A stretch of DNA of 64,000 nucleotides, from the NCBI GenBank assembly GCA_965221205.1, contig OZ244870.1:3224001-3288000 (forward strand). The letters run 5' to 3'. The position numbers and the translations under genes were made by a program. The stretch's first letter is position 1, and each line of letters starts with the position of its first letter. Origin of the DNA: CBDFMG01 sp965221205 [NCBI: bacterium]. GTDB taxonomy: Bacteria; SM23-31. The notes beneath the pieces were generated by a model that worked only from the letters and a program-made list of their open reading frames with translations, was not told the DNA's origin and made no database searches. Shown piece after piece: positions 1-9,367 of the stretch.

Positions 1-1
1 A

Positions 2-772
2 GGTGATGCTTATCTTGGTATCAATGAATTCAATCTTGCACTTCAAGCGTTTACTGAGGCTCTCAGATTAAAGCCTGACTGGGCTGAAGTTAAGTCGCGT
101 ATGCCCAAGGTGCGGTTCCAACAAGGTCAGGACCTTGAAAAGAAAGGATTTGAAAAAGAAGCCCTCGCTGTATATGAACGTTTAAAGAAGAGTAATCCCG
201 ATTTTCTACCTGTATATGAAACACTGGTAGCAATCTATGAAAAGAACGGTGATACATCCAATGCGCTGCAGGCTTACGAAGTATTAGCACAACAGGACAA
301 CCGTTCTAAACTCAGCAATACAGCAGCGGAAAAAGTCTCTTTCTTAACAACCCGTGCACAAGAATTTCTCGAGAGCGCAAGAAGTGACTATGATGCGGGA
401 CTATTTTACGAATCGTCTGAAAATTACAAACACTATCTTACAATAAAATCGGAGGATTGGGAAGCCCGGTATTTCCAGCATATCGCAGAAGGAAAGTACC
501 ATTTCAATCTCGGAACAGCCACTGCTATGTCAGCAGCAATTGAATCTTTTAACAATGCAGTGAACGTAAGACCGGATGATCCCGATTCCTATTATTTTCT
601 TGCACAAGCATACGAACAGCACGAAAAGCGCGATTATAGTAACTCTATTGCTTACTATTTAAAGGTTTTTGAACTTGTTCCCGGAACAGAATTAGGGAAG
701 GAAAGTGAGATCAAAATAAATGAGTTAAAGAAAAAACAGGAAGTATTGGAGAGGTTTTTTCAGAAGAAATAA
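2..772 (+). CDS. TPR-repeat protein, 5' end outside window
   Basis: The reading frame is open from base 2, well before the first internal ATG at 101, so the window cuts the gene and only the last 256 residues are seen. Several tetratricopeptide-like helical pairs are visible: one at the very start (LGINEFNLALQAFTEAL), one around AIYEKNGDTSNALQAYEVL, and one near the C-terminus (YYFLAQAYEQHEKRDYSNS). The tail is a lysine- and glutamate-rich helix ending QKK. TPR units usually make protein-binding scaffolds, often in envelope or outer-membrane assembly; the partner cannot be told. It converges on the broken HD-GYP gene with only 18 bases between stop codons. Confidence 0.8.
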   Translation, partial: GDAYLGINEFNLALQAFTEALRLKPDWAEVKSRMPKVRFQQGQDLEKKGFEKEALAVYERLKKSNPDFLPVYETLVAIYEKNGDTSNALQAYEVLAQQDNRSKLSNTAAEKVSFLTTRAQEFLESARSDYDAGLFYESSENYKHYLTIKSEDWEARYFQHIAEGKYHFNLGTATAMSAAIESFNNAVNVRPDDPDSYYFLAQAYEQHEKRDYSNSIAYYLKVFELVPGTELGKESEIKINELKKKQEVLERFFQKK

Positions 773-790
773 CACTTCACATTAAATTTT

Positions 791-2036
791 TCAGATCCGC
801 TTAGTGTCAAGATCGAGAAAATCGGTGACAACAATTCCGAGATCGTCCGGATCGTGATACCGAACAATTTTCATTCCTTCACTTTCGTATTTTGATGGAT
901 CTAATTCACATGCCGTACCGAGCTTTTGCTTCTGAGCATTCATAACCAGTAGCACATAAGGTTCGAAGAGGTTATCCCGATTCACTTCTTTCACTATACC
1001 AACCTGCCCTGTATTGAATTCTACAAGACTTCCAACCGGGAATATACCGATAACTTCAATAAATTTGTCAACATATTCTGCTCTGAATCCTGTTTCTGCA
1101 CGTGCTTTGATAAACGACAGTGCATGCGGCGGCGGCATACCCGGTTTGTAAACACGTGCACTGGTCAGCACATCAGACATCCACTACACCGGTCAGCATA
1201 CTTTCACATCAAGCAGTTCAGTCTCTTTTTTGCCGCATGGATAACCGGTTCCATCGATCCGTTCGTGGTGCTCATATGTCATCAGCTGAGCAACTTCAGG
1301 AATATCTCCCTGCTCTTTCAGTATCTCATATCCATACGTCGTGTGTTTCTGTATCTCAAGCCACTCTTCCAGTGTGAGTCTTCCCGGTTTATTCAGGATT
1401 TCATCGGGAACTTTCATCTTCTCGACATCGTGCAACATCCCTCCCAGACCGATCATTTCGACTTTCTCTTTCGAAAATCCGACCTCTTTTGCTAAGGCTA
1501 CGGCAAGAACCGTAACGTTAACGGAATGGGTAAATGTATATTCATCAAAACTTTTCAGTCGTGTCAAACTTAACATTGCGTCCTTATTCCGGAACACACT
1601 TTTTACCATATCATTGACCTGCTCTCTTGCAGGTTCAGCATCGAAACTTTTCCCAATCGCGGCCGCCTGGAGCATATTTTTCACATTATCAACAGCCGCT
1701 TGCTTAATTTCACGTGCTTTTTCCAGTTCCACTTCAAACGAGACAACAGAAGTCGCTCTTTTTCTCTTTAAGCTCATCGTCAAACGATTTGAACAGTTCA
1801 TCTTCTTCCGGTTCGGGTTCCGGCTTTTTCTTTGGGACTATTTTTTGTGCTTTGGCAGTATCAATAATAAGAAACTTGATATGATTACTTTTTAATTCTT
1901 TGAGCTTTTTTGAAGAATCTATCAGTACATTCTGAATAAAATCGACATCTGATGATTTCTTGTCCGATTTGTCGATAATTGCACGTTCAATAAACATCCC
2001 AGCTTTTAACTGTTCTCGTGAAATTCTGATTTTCAT
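791..2036 (-). pseudogene. HD-GYP cyclic-di-GMP phosphodiesterase with DUF3391 domain, broken
   Basis: Three consecutive pieces in two frames read as one protein. The first piece (from 2036) is a DUF3391 domain, MKIRISREQLKAGMFIE. The second holds the HD core (LHDVEKMKVPDEILNKPGRL) and the diagnostic HHERIDGTGYP motif. The third is the end of the HD-GYP fold (VLTSARVYKPG). A one-base A insertion near 1757-1765 (A-run in KEKK/KRAT) separates the first two pieces. Near 1160-1193 two in-frame stops occur; a third frame there reads MLTGVVDV, the expected strand, so compensating indels are likely. Intact relatives hydrolyse c-di-GMP and control biofilm or motility. As written the gene cannot make a full product. 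Confidence 0.8.
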
Positions 2037-2312
2037 CTAACAATGTCCTGTACTTTATTTTTCACCATGGGAAACCGGTTTAAGCATTTAAGTTAATAAC
2101 ACAAGTGCCCAGTTTAAATCAAAATAAAGTATATTCAATTTAAAACTACAACGCAATAAAATAATAGAGAGTATATTCTTTTTGAATGGACGTACGTTTT
2201 CCGGTTCTACACAGATGGTCGACGGATCAATAACCACCGACACCTGTATGTCAAAATACCATAATGTATTTTCATTGATTATGCAACAGGAGATCTTTTG
2301 TCAAGTATATAA

Positions 2313-2837
2313 TTATTGATCCTGAGGATTGAGCGAAAGACCAATTTCTGCCATGAGCGATTCATTCGTGGTTTGATCGTACATGCCAAGCAGTTTTTCT
2401 CTATTCCATACCATTTCGTCCCGTGAATAGGCAGCCCAATCATGAATTTTAGTCAATTCTATTGCATTCACGGGACACGCTTCTTCACACATTCCACAAT
2501 AAATACACTTGAGCATATCTATTTCAAAAATTTTTGGCATCCGTTCTCGGTCGGTCCATTCGGCAGGAGTTTCCTGAGGCTCGATAGTAATGCAATGCGC
2601 CGGACATGCAGTTGCACACATCTCACATGCAACACACTTAATTCTGCCTTTGTCATCTTTGTTTAACCGGTGAAAGCCTCTATAATGTGCAGGCCGGTCA
2701 CGCCGTTCTTCGGGATATTGAATCGTTACCCGCTTATGAGGCCGAACCAGATGCTTTAAGGTAACCCACATTCCTCGGAAAATTGCCGGAAAATAGAGTT
2801 TGTCTCCTAAGGTAAGATTCAAATCTTGACGAATCAT
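2313..2837 (-). CDS. nuoI: NADH-quinone oxidoreductase subunit I (NuoI)
   Basis: 174 residues, close to the family length. Two 8Fe-ferredoxin-type CxxCxxCxxxCP motifs are complete: Cys68/71/74/78 (CVACEMCATACP) and Cys111/114/117/121 (CIYCGMCEEACP). They bind the two tetranuclear clusters N6a and N6b that pass electrons towards NuoB in the peripheral arm of complex I. It is the last gene of a likely minus-strand operon nuoB-iscS-A-type carrier-tpx-nuoI, 66 bases after tpx. No other nuo genes lie beside it apart from nuoB, so the rest of complex I must be elsewhere. All key residues are present. Confidence 0.96.
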   Translation of the reverse strand: MIRQDLNLTLGDKLYFPAIFRGMWVTLKHLVRPHKRVTIQYPEERRDRPAHYRGFHRLNKDDKGRIKCVACEMCATACPAHCITIEPQETPAEWTDRERMPKIFEIDMLKCIYCGMCEEACPVNAIELTKIHDWAAYSRDEMVWNREKLLGMYDQTTNESLMAEIGLSLNPQDQ

Positions 2838-2903
2838 GGTAATTTTATCCTTCTAATCAATGTGCTTATTGTAACAGGATCGACTCATTAGTATTGACCA
2901 TCA

Positions 2904-3404
2904 TTAACTGAGTGCTTTGAGAGCAGCTTCATAATTGGGTTCCTGTTTAATTTCAGGCACCTGCTCCGAGTAGATGACCTTTCCTTCAGGATTAATAATC
3001 ACTATTGCACGTGAAAACACTCCAGCAAGTGGTCCGTCAATAATTCTGACGCTATATTTTTCGCCAAAATCTTTATCCCGCAAATCAGAAAGTGTAACAA
3101 CATTATCGATACCCTCCGCTTCGCAGAATCGATTATGTGCGAACGGTAGATCGACAGAAATACAGAGTACGACTGTGTTATCGAGATTGCCTGCTTCGGC
3201 ATTAAATCTGCGTACAGAGGCTGCACATATTCCTGTATCGAGGCTTGGAAAAATATTCAACACAATGTTTTTACCGGAGAAATCCTTTATAGTCACATCG
3301 GACAAATCGTTCTTTGTAAGTAAAAAATCGGGTGCATTGGTACCATTTGCCGGTAAGCTGCCAGATGTATTTATTGCGTTACCACCTAGTGTAATTGCTG
3401 TCAT
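2904..3404 (-). CDS. tpx: Thiol peroxidase (Tpx, atypical 2-Cys peroxiredoxin)
   Basis: 166 residues, family length. The peroxidatic cysteine is Cys60 in [16 protein letters not shown] and the resolving cysteine is Cys94 in NRFCEAEGI, matching the spacing of E. coli Tpx (61/95). The enzyme reduces H2O2 and alkyl peroxides with thioredoxin as electron donor, in the cytoplasm. A thioredoxin reductase gene lies 5 kb upstream on the same strand. Its place between an Fe-S carrier and nuoI suggests protection of Fe-S assembly from peroxide (inference). Confidence 0.95.
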   Translation of the reverse strand: MTAITLGGNAINTSGSLPANGTNAPDFLLTKNDLSDVTIKDFSGKNIVLNIFPSLDTGICAASVRRFNAEAGNLDNTVVLCISVDLPFAHNRFCEAEGIDNVVTLSDLRDKDFGEKYSVRIIDGPLAGVFSRAIVIINPEGKVIYSEQVPEIKQEPNYEAALKALS

Positions 3405-3459
3405 GGTTACTCCTCATTATTAGGTAATTGTAACAGAAACACTTCAGAATATCGATGTG

Positions 3460-3822
3460 TCATACTCCGAACGAAGCTCCGCATCCGCAGGTTTTAGTTG
3501 CATTCGGATTTGAAAATTGAAATCCTTTTCCATTCAGACCATCAGAAAAATCAAGAGTCATCCCCTGGAGATAAAGAAAGCTTTTTAAATCCACAAATAA
3601 CTTGATTTCATTATGTTCAAAAATCCGCTCCCCCTCTTGTGGTGCGGCAGCAAATTCCATCGTGTATAACAATCCGGAACAGCCACCTCCTTTTACTCCT
3701 ACTTTTAATCCGCTTTCAGATGAAGCATTTTCCAGTTCCATAATGCGCTTAACTTCATTCACCGCTTTGTCGGTAACTTGAATAGGGTTATCAATTTCCG
3801 ATTTTGTTTGTACGTCACTCAT
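3460..3822 (-). CDS. A-type iron-sulfur carrier (IscA/ErpA/HesB family)
   Basis: 120 residues. The three invariant cysteines of A-type carriers are present: Cys48 in GGGCSGLLY and the C-terminal CGCG pair (Cys112, Cys114). The family receives Fe-S clusters from the scaffold and hands them to apo-proteins. The gene follows iscS on the same strand after about 130 bases and precedes tpx by 55 bases, so the three are probably co-transcribed. IscA, ErpA and SufA cannot be told apart from the sequence, so no symbol is given. Confidence 0.93.
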   Translation of the reverse strand: MSDVQTKSEIDNPIQVTDKAVNEVKRIMELENASSESGLKVGVKGGGCSGLLYTMEFAAAPQEGERIFEHNEIKLFVDLKSFLYLQGMTLDFSDGLNGKGFQFSNPNATKTCGCGASFGV

Positions 3823-3952
3823 ATAATGAGCTTCCTCTTTTATAATTTTATACTATATATGTGTATTAACAAAAAACCAATCTACAGCTTTAACAATTTT
3901 TCAGGCTGCGATGTTTCTTTTATTTTCATATATCAGAGTGATATGTCTTATT

Positions 3953-5134
3953 TTATGCCATTTTCGGTTCTGTGTAAATCGGAGACAACTCCCGCAGTTG
4001 TTTTACGTTCCGAACCACTTCTTCAGCAACATAATCGACTTCTTCTTCTTTTGTGAACCGGTGGAGTCCGAAACGGACCGTATTAAATGCCCGTTCTTCT
4101 CCGAATCCTAACGCCATAAGCACCTCTGATGGTCCCGGATTTTTCGAGGTACAGGCTGAGCCGGCAGAGAGAGCAATATTCCGTAACCCAAGTAGAAGTG
4201 ACTGTCCCTCAACACCTTCAAATGCCAGACTTAGATTATGAGGAAGACGTTGACGCTGATGCCCGTTCATGCGGACGTCCTCAAGCGTCTCAGTTATCGA
4301 ATAATAAAGTTTGTCTCGCAAGTTTTTGAGCCGTATTGATTCCTTCTGCATTTCCCGTCTGCACACCGCACATGCTTCTCCCATTCCAACAATGCCGGGG
4401 ACATTGAGTGTTCCTGAACGCATTCCCCGTTCATGGCCGCCGCCTTCAAGGATCGGTTTTACTTTTACACGGGGATTTTTCTTTCGTACATAGAGCGCTC
4501 CGATCCCTTTCGGACCATACATTTTATGAGCACTGATCGACGCCAGATCAATGTTCATCGATTCAACATCAAAAGGAATTTTTCCAACAGCCTGCACTGC
4601 ATCCGTGTGCAGAAAAATACCGGATTCCCTCGTAATTTTTCCGATTTCTTCCAAAGGATATGTGGTTCCGATCTCGTTGTTCGCCGCCATAATAGATACC
4701 AAAACGGTCTTTTTTGTGATCGCTTTCCTGATATCGTCGGGATTGACACATCCATACTGATCGACAGGGAGAACAGTCACATCACAATGGAGCAAATTCA
4801 GGGAATCACATGTGTCGAGTACCGATTTATGTTCTGTTTGCGCGGTAATAATATGATTGCCTTTTTCGGGATACATTTCCATTATACCACGCAATGCAAG
4901 GTTGTTAGATTCTGTTGCACCGCTTGTGAAGATGATTTCAGATGAATCGGCGTTCAGAAGGTTCGCAATCTGCAAACGTGCTCTCTCAACCGCTTTGTCA
5001 GCGGCCCATCCAAATGCATGAGAACTGCTGGCAGCATTGCCGAATTGGTCTTTAAAATACGGCAGCATTGCTTCAAACACTTGCGGATCTACCGGTGTCG
5101 TTGCATGACTATCCATATATATTGGCAATTGCAT
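3953..5134 (-). CDS. iscS: Cysteine desulfurase (IscS/NifS class)
   Basis: I chose the ATG at 5134 (MQLPIYMDSHATTPVDP), preceded by GGAG about 10 bases upstream, over an in-frame GTG at 5155. This gives 393 residues. The PLP lysine is Lys204 (SAHKMYGPKG) and the catalytic cysteine is Cys328 (SAGSACTSKN), close to the E. coli IscS positions (206, 328). It removes sulfur from cysteine to give alanine and an enzyme persulfide for Fe-S assembly. nuoB ends 27 bases upstream, so this is the second gene of the operon. No iscU scaffold gene is seen here. Confidence 0.95.
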   Translation of the reverse strand: MQLPIYMDSHATTPVDPQVFEAMLPYFKDQFGNAASSSHAFGWAADKAVERARLQIANLLNADSSEIIFTSGATESNNLALRGIMEMYPEKGNHIITAQTEHKSVLDTCDSLNLLHCDVTVLPVDQYGCVNPDDIRKAITKKTVLVSIMAANNEIGTTYPLEEIGKITRESGIFLHTDAVQAVGKIPFDVESMNIDLASISAHKMYGPKGIGALYVRKKNPRVKVKPILEGGGHERGMRSGTLNVPGIVGMGEACAVCRREMQKESIRLKNLRDKLYYSITETLEDVRMNGHQRQRLPHNLSLAFEGVEGQSLLLGLRNIALSAGSACTSKNPGPSEVLMALGFGEERAFNTVRFGLHRFTKEEEVDYVAEEVVRNVKQLRELSPIYTEPKMA

Positions 5135-5161
5135 TTCCCATTCACTCCGATACACGTCAAC

Positions 5162-5641
5162 CTAACCGCGATTCTTTACTGTATCACGTTGGACAATCTC
5201 CTGCAATTTCATCATCCCATCGATTACTGCTTCGGGACAGGGAGGACACCCGGGAATATATACATCGACTGGCAAAAATTGATCGATACCCTGAATCAAC
5301 GTATAGGTATTGAACACTCCTCCTGTTGATGCACAGGCACCCATTGACACACACCATTTTGGTTCAGGCATTTGCTGCCAGATACGAAGCAGTACCGGCA
5401 TCATTTTTATAGCCACTCTTCCGGCAACGATCATGACATCAGACTGGCGTGGAGAAAAACTCAACCTTTCCATTCCAAACCGCGCAAGATCATACCGAGA
5501 AGCAAGGGTTCCCATAAGCTCAATTGCGCAGCATGCTGTTCCAAACGGCATTGGCCACATTGAGTTTTTTCTTGACCAGTTTACTAATTTGTCTAGCTGC
5601 GTAGTGAGTATTCCATTGCCAAGTTTTGTCTCAAGCCCCAT
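5162..5641 (-). CDS. nuoB: NADH-quinone oxidoreductase subunit B (NuoB)
   Basis: 159 residues. Cysteine ligands of the terminal N2 [4Fe-4S] cluster are all present with canonical spacing: the adjacent pair Cys37/Cys38 ([11 protein letters not shown]), Cys103 (GACASTGG) and Cys132 (PGCPPCPE). N2 reduces quinone in complex I. The gene heads the likely nuoB-iscS-carrier-tpx-nuoI operon. About 230 bases without a gene lie upstream, enough for a promoter. Finding nuoB apart from nuoA and nuoCD is unusual and is noted as a finding. Confidence 0.96.
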   Translation of the reverse strand: MGLETKLGNGILTTQLDKLVNWSRKNSMWPMPFGTACCAIELMGTLASRYDLARFGMERLSFSPRQSDVMIVAGRVAIKMMPVLLRIWQQMPEPKWCVSMGACASTGGVFNTYTLIQGIDQFLPVDVYIPGCPPCPEAVIDGMMKLQEIVQRDTVKNRG

Positions 5642-5874
5642 AGCATAACTCTGTGTTAATACTGAATCTTTGCTTGTGAAACACTATAAATTCTGTATAA
5701 ACAACATTTTCAATAATTATTTCTAAATTACATATCTTATTGTAGAAAGATACAATCAATAGAACTAAAAGTCAAGCATTTCACAAGGTACTCGAAAGGC
5801 AAACCATACAACGCTATAATAGCATCTATGATTCTGAAAATTGAAAATCCCGAAATACTTGATGGTACTATGCA

Positions 5875-6810
5875 TCAATTAACATGACTTGCGGCATGGT
5901 ATGAACTGCGGACAAGAGGACCGGATTCAACATGACGAAATCCAATTGATTTTCCGAAGCGTTTAAATGCTAAAAACTCCTGCGGAGTGACATATCTCTC
6001 GATAGGAAGGTGATTTCTCGTCGGCTGCAGATACTGCCCGATTGTCATGATGTCGCACCCATGCTTATTCAGGTCCTGCATAACCTGCAAAACTTCGTCG
6101 TTATTTTCACCGATACCAACCATAATACCAGACTTCGTCAGTACTCCATATTCTTTTGCGTTTTTGATCACATCAAGAGATTGTTGATAGTGTGCCTGCG
6201 GCCGTACTGTTTTGTAGAGCCGTTGAACCGTTTCGGTATTGTGGTTGAGAATATCAGGTTTAGCATTGAGGACATTGTTTAGGCTTCCCCGGCACCCTTT
6301 GAAATCAGGTATCAGAACTTCAATTCTACAATCGGGAACAATTTTACGCACGGCATGAATGGTTTCGGCAAATATTAAACTCCCTCCGTCGGACAATTCA
6401 TCCCGGTTTACCGAGGTTATAACAGCATGTTCGAGCTGCAGTGTCTTCACAGCAACAGCAACCCGTTCTGGTTCACGTGTGTCCAAGCTTATGGGGTTTC
6501 CGGTTTTTACTGCACAGAATCCGCAGTTCCGTGTACAAATATCGCCGAGTATCATGAATGTCGCTGTCCGCTGTCCCCAGCATTCACCAATATTTGGACA
6601 GCGCGCACTCTCACACACAGTATGGAGCGCATGATTTTTAACCAAACCTTTAATTTCAGCATACTCTTTACTTGCCGACAAACGCACTTTGAGCCAGTCA
6701 GGTTTCCGCCCAATACCTGACTTCTTTATCTTTGGTTCAAAAGCAAATTTACTTTCTGTTTTTCGGACAGAATCACCTATAGTATTTTCTAATTGCTGTT
6801 TTTCACTCAT
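5875..6810 (-). CDS. lipA: Lipoyl synthase (LipA)
   Basis: 311 residues. The auxiliary cluster motif C-x4-C-x5-C is Cys66/71/77 ([12 protein letters not shown]) and the radical-SAM cluster motif is Cys92/96/99 (CTRNCGFC). The C-terminal RSSYHA region supplies the conserved serine ligand. It inserts two sulfurs into octanoyl groups on lipoyl domains. The start overlaps the stop of the E2 gene by four bases (ATGA), so it is translationally coupled to its own substrate protein. LipB, the octanoyl transferase, is encoded 8 kb upstream with the other dehydrogenase genes. Confidence 0.97.
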   Translation of the reverse strand: MSEKQQLENTIGDSVRKTESKFAFEPKIKKSGIGRKPDWLKVRLSASKEYAEIKGLVKNHALHTVCESARCPNIGECWGQRTATFMILGDICTRNCGFCAVKTGNPISLDTREPERVAVAVKTLQLEHAVITSVNRDELSDGGSLIFAETIHAVRKIVPDCRIEVLIPDFKGCRGSLNNVLNAKPDILNHNTETVQRLYKTVRPQAHYQQSLDVIKNAKEYGVLTKSGIMVGIGENNDEVLQVMQDLNKHGCDIMTIGQYLQPTRNHLPIERYVTPQEFLAFKRFGKSIGFRHVESGPLVRSSYHAASHVN

Positions 6811-8222
6811 AGTAATTCTTCAAAATTTTCAAGGTATTCTGCTATCTTTGAGACAAACATCCCACCAGAAGCACCGTCAACAATTCGGTGATCAAATGAG
6901 AGCGATAGATAGACCATATCTCGTATTGCAATGGCACCACCGATAACTTCAGGACGTTTCTTTATCGCTCCGACTCCCAAAATAGCGACATTCGGTTGGT
7001 TGATAATCGGTGTGCCAATAACGTTGCCAAACGATCCGAAATTGGTAATCGTAATTGTTGAGTCAACTATTTCATCGGGCATTAGTTTCTTGTTTCGAGC
7101 ACGGGAGCTTACATCGTATACAGACCGGGCAAGGCCGACCAGTGTTTTTTCCTCGGCGTGCTTTACAGCCGGAACAATCAGTCCATATTCAAGAGCAACC
7201 GCAATTCCAATATTTATATGGCGTTTATAAATAATATTTGTTCCGTCAACCGATGCATTTATCTCAGGAAAATCTCCTATTGCAAGCACTAAAGCACGAG
7301 CAATAAATGCTGTGTAATTCAGCGAGAATCCTTCCCGTGATTTAAATGAAGGATTTTCCTGATCTCTGTACTGAACCAGTGACGTCACATCTGCTTCGGA
7401 GACAGCAGTCACATGGGGAGAAGTTTGGACACTTTTCAGCATGTGTTCGGCTATAATTGCTCTCATGGAGTCCATCGGTACTACAGATGTTCCATCAACA
7501 CCGAACTCAACTTTCGGCTTTTCACGTATGCTTGCAGCATCACGGGTCACGATTTGCTGTGAAGGAGTTGTAATATGAGCATCGGGAGGTATCACCTGAA
7601 CTCCCGGTTGTATTAGGGGAGAAGTAGCCGCACTTTGTCGTTTCAATTTGGAGATATTCTGGAGAATATCCCTTTTTGTTATTCTCCCTCCGATACCTGA
7701 CCCTTTCAAGGTTTCCAATGCTGAAAGAGGTATTTCCTCTTCATGTGCAATCCGAAGAACCAGTGGAGAATAAAAACGTTTTTTCCTGTTTTGATCATCC
7801 TTTTTTACTGAAATAGAATCTTGCCAAACTTCCATCAGCTCATCATCATGGTGTAACGGCTCAACCGGATCCGGCTGAATAAGTGGAGGCATAGGGGCTT
7901 TAACACGTTGTTTCGGAACTATTTGAGGCTCCTGATCCTGTTCCGGAGACTCTTTTAATCCCGAATGAAAAAGGTCTATTTTTTCTTCCGTTTCAACATA
8001 GGCAAGAACAGAATCGATTAATGCAGATTCACCTTCCTGTACCTTTATTTCGGTTATAACACCCGATATAGGAGATGGAATCTCAGAATCAACTTTATCC
8101 GTACTTATTTCATAAAGGACTTCGTCTTTTTCAACTCTGTCTCCCGGTTTTTTAAACCAGTGCAGCAAAATCCCTTCGGAAATACTTTCTCCCATCTGAG
8201 GTAGCACGATTTCAAATTTCAT
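6807..8222 (-). CDS. 2-oxoacid dehydrogenase E2 (dihydrolipoamide acyltransferase)
   Basis: 471 residues in three parts. Residues 1-80 are one lipoyl domain with the modified lysine Lys43 in STDKVDSE. A proline-rich linker leads to a peripheral E3/E1-binding domain at about 148-185. The C-terminal catalytic domain carries the acyltransferase motif around His445 (SFDHRIVDG). It transfers the acyl group from E1 to CoA. E1-alpha, E1-beta and E3 are encoded 4.5 to 10 kb upstream on the same strand, and lipA overlaps downstream. The sequence does not settle pyruvate against branched-chain 2-oxoacid specificity, so no symbol is given. Confidence 0.94.
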   Translation of the reverse strand: MKFEIVLPQMGESISEGILLHWFKKPGDRVEKDEVLYEISTDKVDSEIPSPISGVITEIKVQEGESALIDSVLAYVETEEKIDLFHSGLKESPEQDQEPQIVPKQRVKAPMPPLIQPDPVEPLHHDDELMEVWQDSISVKKDDQNRKKRFYSPLVLRIAHEEEIPLSALETLKGSGIGGRITKRDILQNISKLKRQSAATSPLIQPGVQVIPPDAHITTPSQQIVTRDAASIREKPKVEFGVDGTSVVPMDSMRAIIAEHMLKSVQTSPHVTAVSEADVTSLVQYRDQENPSFKSREGFSLNYTAFIARALVLAIGDFPEINASVDGTNIIYKRHINIGIAVALEYGLIVPAVKHAEEKTLVGLARSVYDVSSRARNKKLMPDEIVDSTITITNFGSFGNVIGTPIINQPNVAILGVGAIKKRPEVIGGAIAIRDMVYLSLSFDHRIVDGASGGMFVSKIAEYLENFEELL

Positions 8223-8333
8223 TTTGGATTCCTGTTTATGTAACTCGCAGGCAATTATATTTTTTCAGTTCATCAAATATGCATGTATCGATATCAAAGA
8301 ATTTTCAACAATCCGGGTTGTCACTTGAAAGAT

Positions 8334-9278
8334 TTAAGCTGTTCCATTACTTTCGAGATACCGCTCTGCTTCCATTGCCGCCATGCATCCGCTACCTGCG
8401 GCGGTAATAGCTTGTCTGAACACATGATCCTGCACATCACCGCTGGCAAAAACACCCGGAATGTTAGTGGCTGTGGAATCAGACTGTGTGATTAAATAGC
8501 CGTTTTCGTCCATGTCGAGCTGATCATTGAATACCTGAGAGTTGGGAACATGGCCAATAGCAGTAAATACACCCTGACAGGGATACTCTGTGACTTTATC
8601 TGTTTTGACATTGCGTATTTTAACTCCCCTGACTCCATTAGCTTGTGTGCCAAGAATTTCTTCTACAATAGAATCCCACATAAAGGATATTTTCTCATGA
8701 TTCAATGCACGTTCCTGCATAATTTTCGAAGCCCTCAGAGCATCTCGTCTGTGCACAATGGTAACCTTTGTGGCAAATTTCGTGAGAAAAATCGCTTCTT
8801 CCATCGCAGAATCACCGCCTCCTACTACGATTAATTCTTTTTCTTTGAAGAAAAAACCATCGCAGGTCGCACATGCAGAAACACCATAGCCCATCAGCTC
8901 TTTTTCCGATTCGATGCCGATCATACGGGCAGATGCACCCGATGCAATAACCAGTACATCACATTCGTATGTACTATTTTCACCTTTCAGAACAAAGGGT
9001 TGTTTCGATAGCTCTGCCTCAATGATTGTATCAAATACATATTCCGTACCGAACCGTATTGCTTGCTTCTTGAAATTCTCCACAAGTTCCGGCCCCATAA
9101 TGCCGTCAACAAATCCGGGATAATTCTCAACATCCGTTGTAATAGTGAGTTGGCCGCCTGGTCGTCCGCCTTCAATTACAAGAGTCTTAAGATCTGCACG
9201 GGAACTGTACAATGCTGCTGTCGATCCTGCCGGGCCCGATCCGAGTATGAGTACCTGTGTTTTCTGAATATCACCCAT
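8334..9278 (-). CDS. trxB: Thioredoxin reductase (TrxB)
   Basis: 314 residues. FAD-binding GSGPAGSTAA near the N-terminus, the redox-active CATC pair (Cys136, Cys139) followed by DGFF, the NADPH-binding GGGDSAMEEA, and the C-terminal FAD motif ASGDVQD are all present. It reduces thioredoxin with NADPH and so supplies electrons to peroxidases such as the Tpx encoded nearby. It sits between the aspartase-family gene and E2, about 111 bases before E2. Confidence 0.96.
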   Translation of the reverse strand: MGDIQKTQVLILGSGPAGSTAALYSSRADLKTLVIEGGRPGGQLTITTDVENYPGFVDGIMGPELVENFKKQAIRFGTEYVFDTIIEAELSKQPFVLKGENSTYECDVLVIASGASARMIGIESEKELMGYGVSACATCDGFFFKEKELIVVGGGDSAMEEAIFLTKFATKVTIVHRRDALRASKIMQERALNHEKISFMWDSIVEEILGTQANGVRGVKIRNVKTDKVTEYPCQGVFTAIGHVPNSQVFNDQLDMDENGYLITQSDSTATNIPGVFASGDVQDHVFRQAITAAGSGCMAAMEAERYLESNGTA

Positions 9279-9367
9279 AATTCTTTTTATTCCTCTTTAA
9301 ATCGATTACAACATAGTATTATAACAGTATAGTGAAAAATTTTACTGCTACCAAACATCTGAACTTT

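Noticed and set aside
4053-4945. Plus-strand open frames opposite iscS
   Set aside because: They are complementary-strand shadows of a fully conserved cysteine desulfurase.
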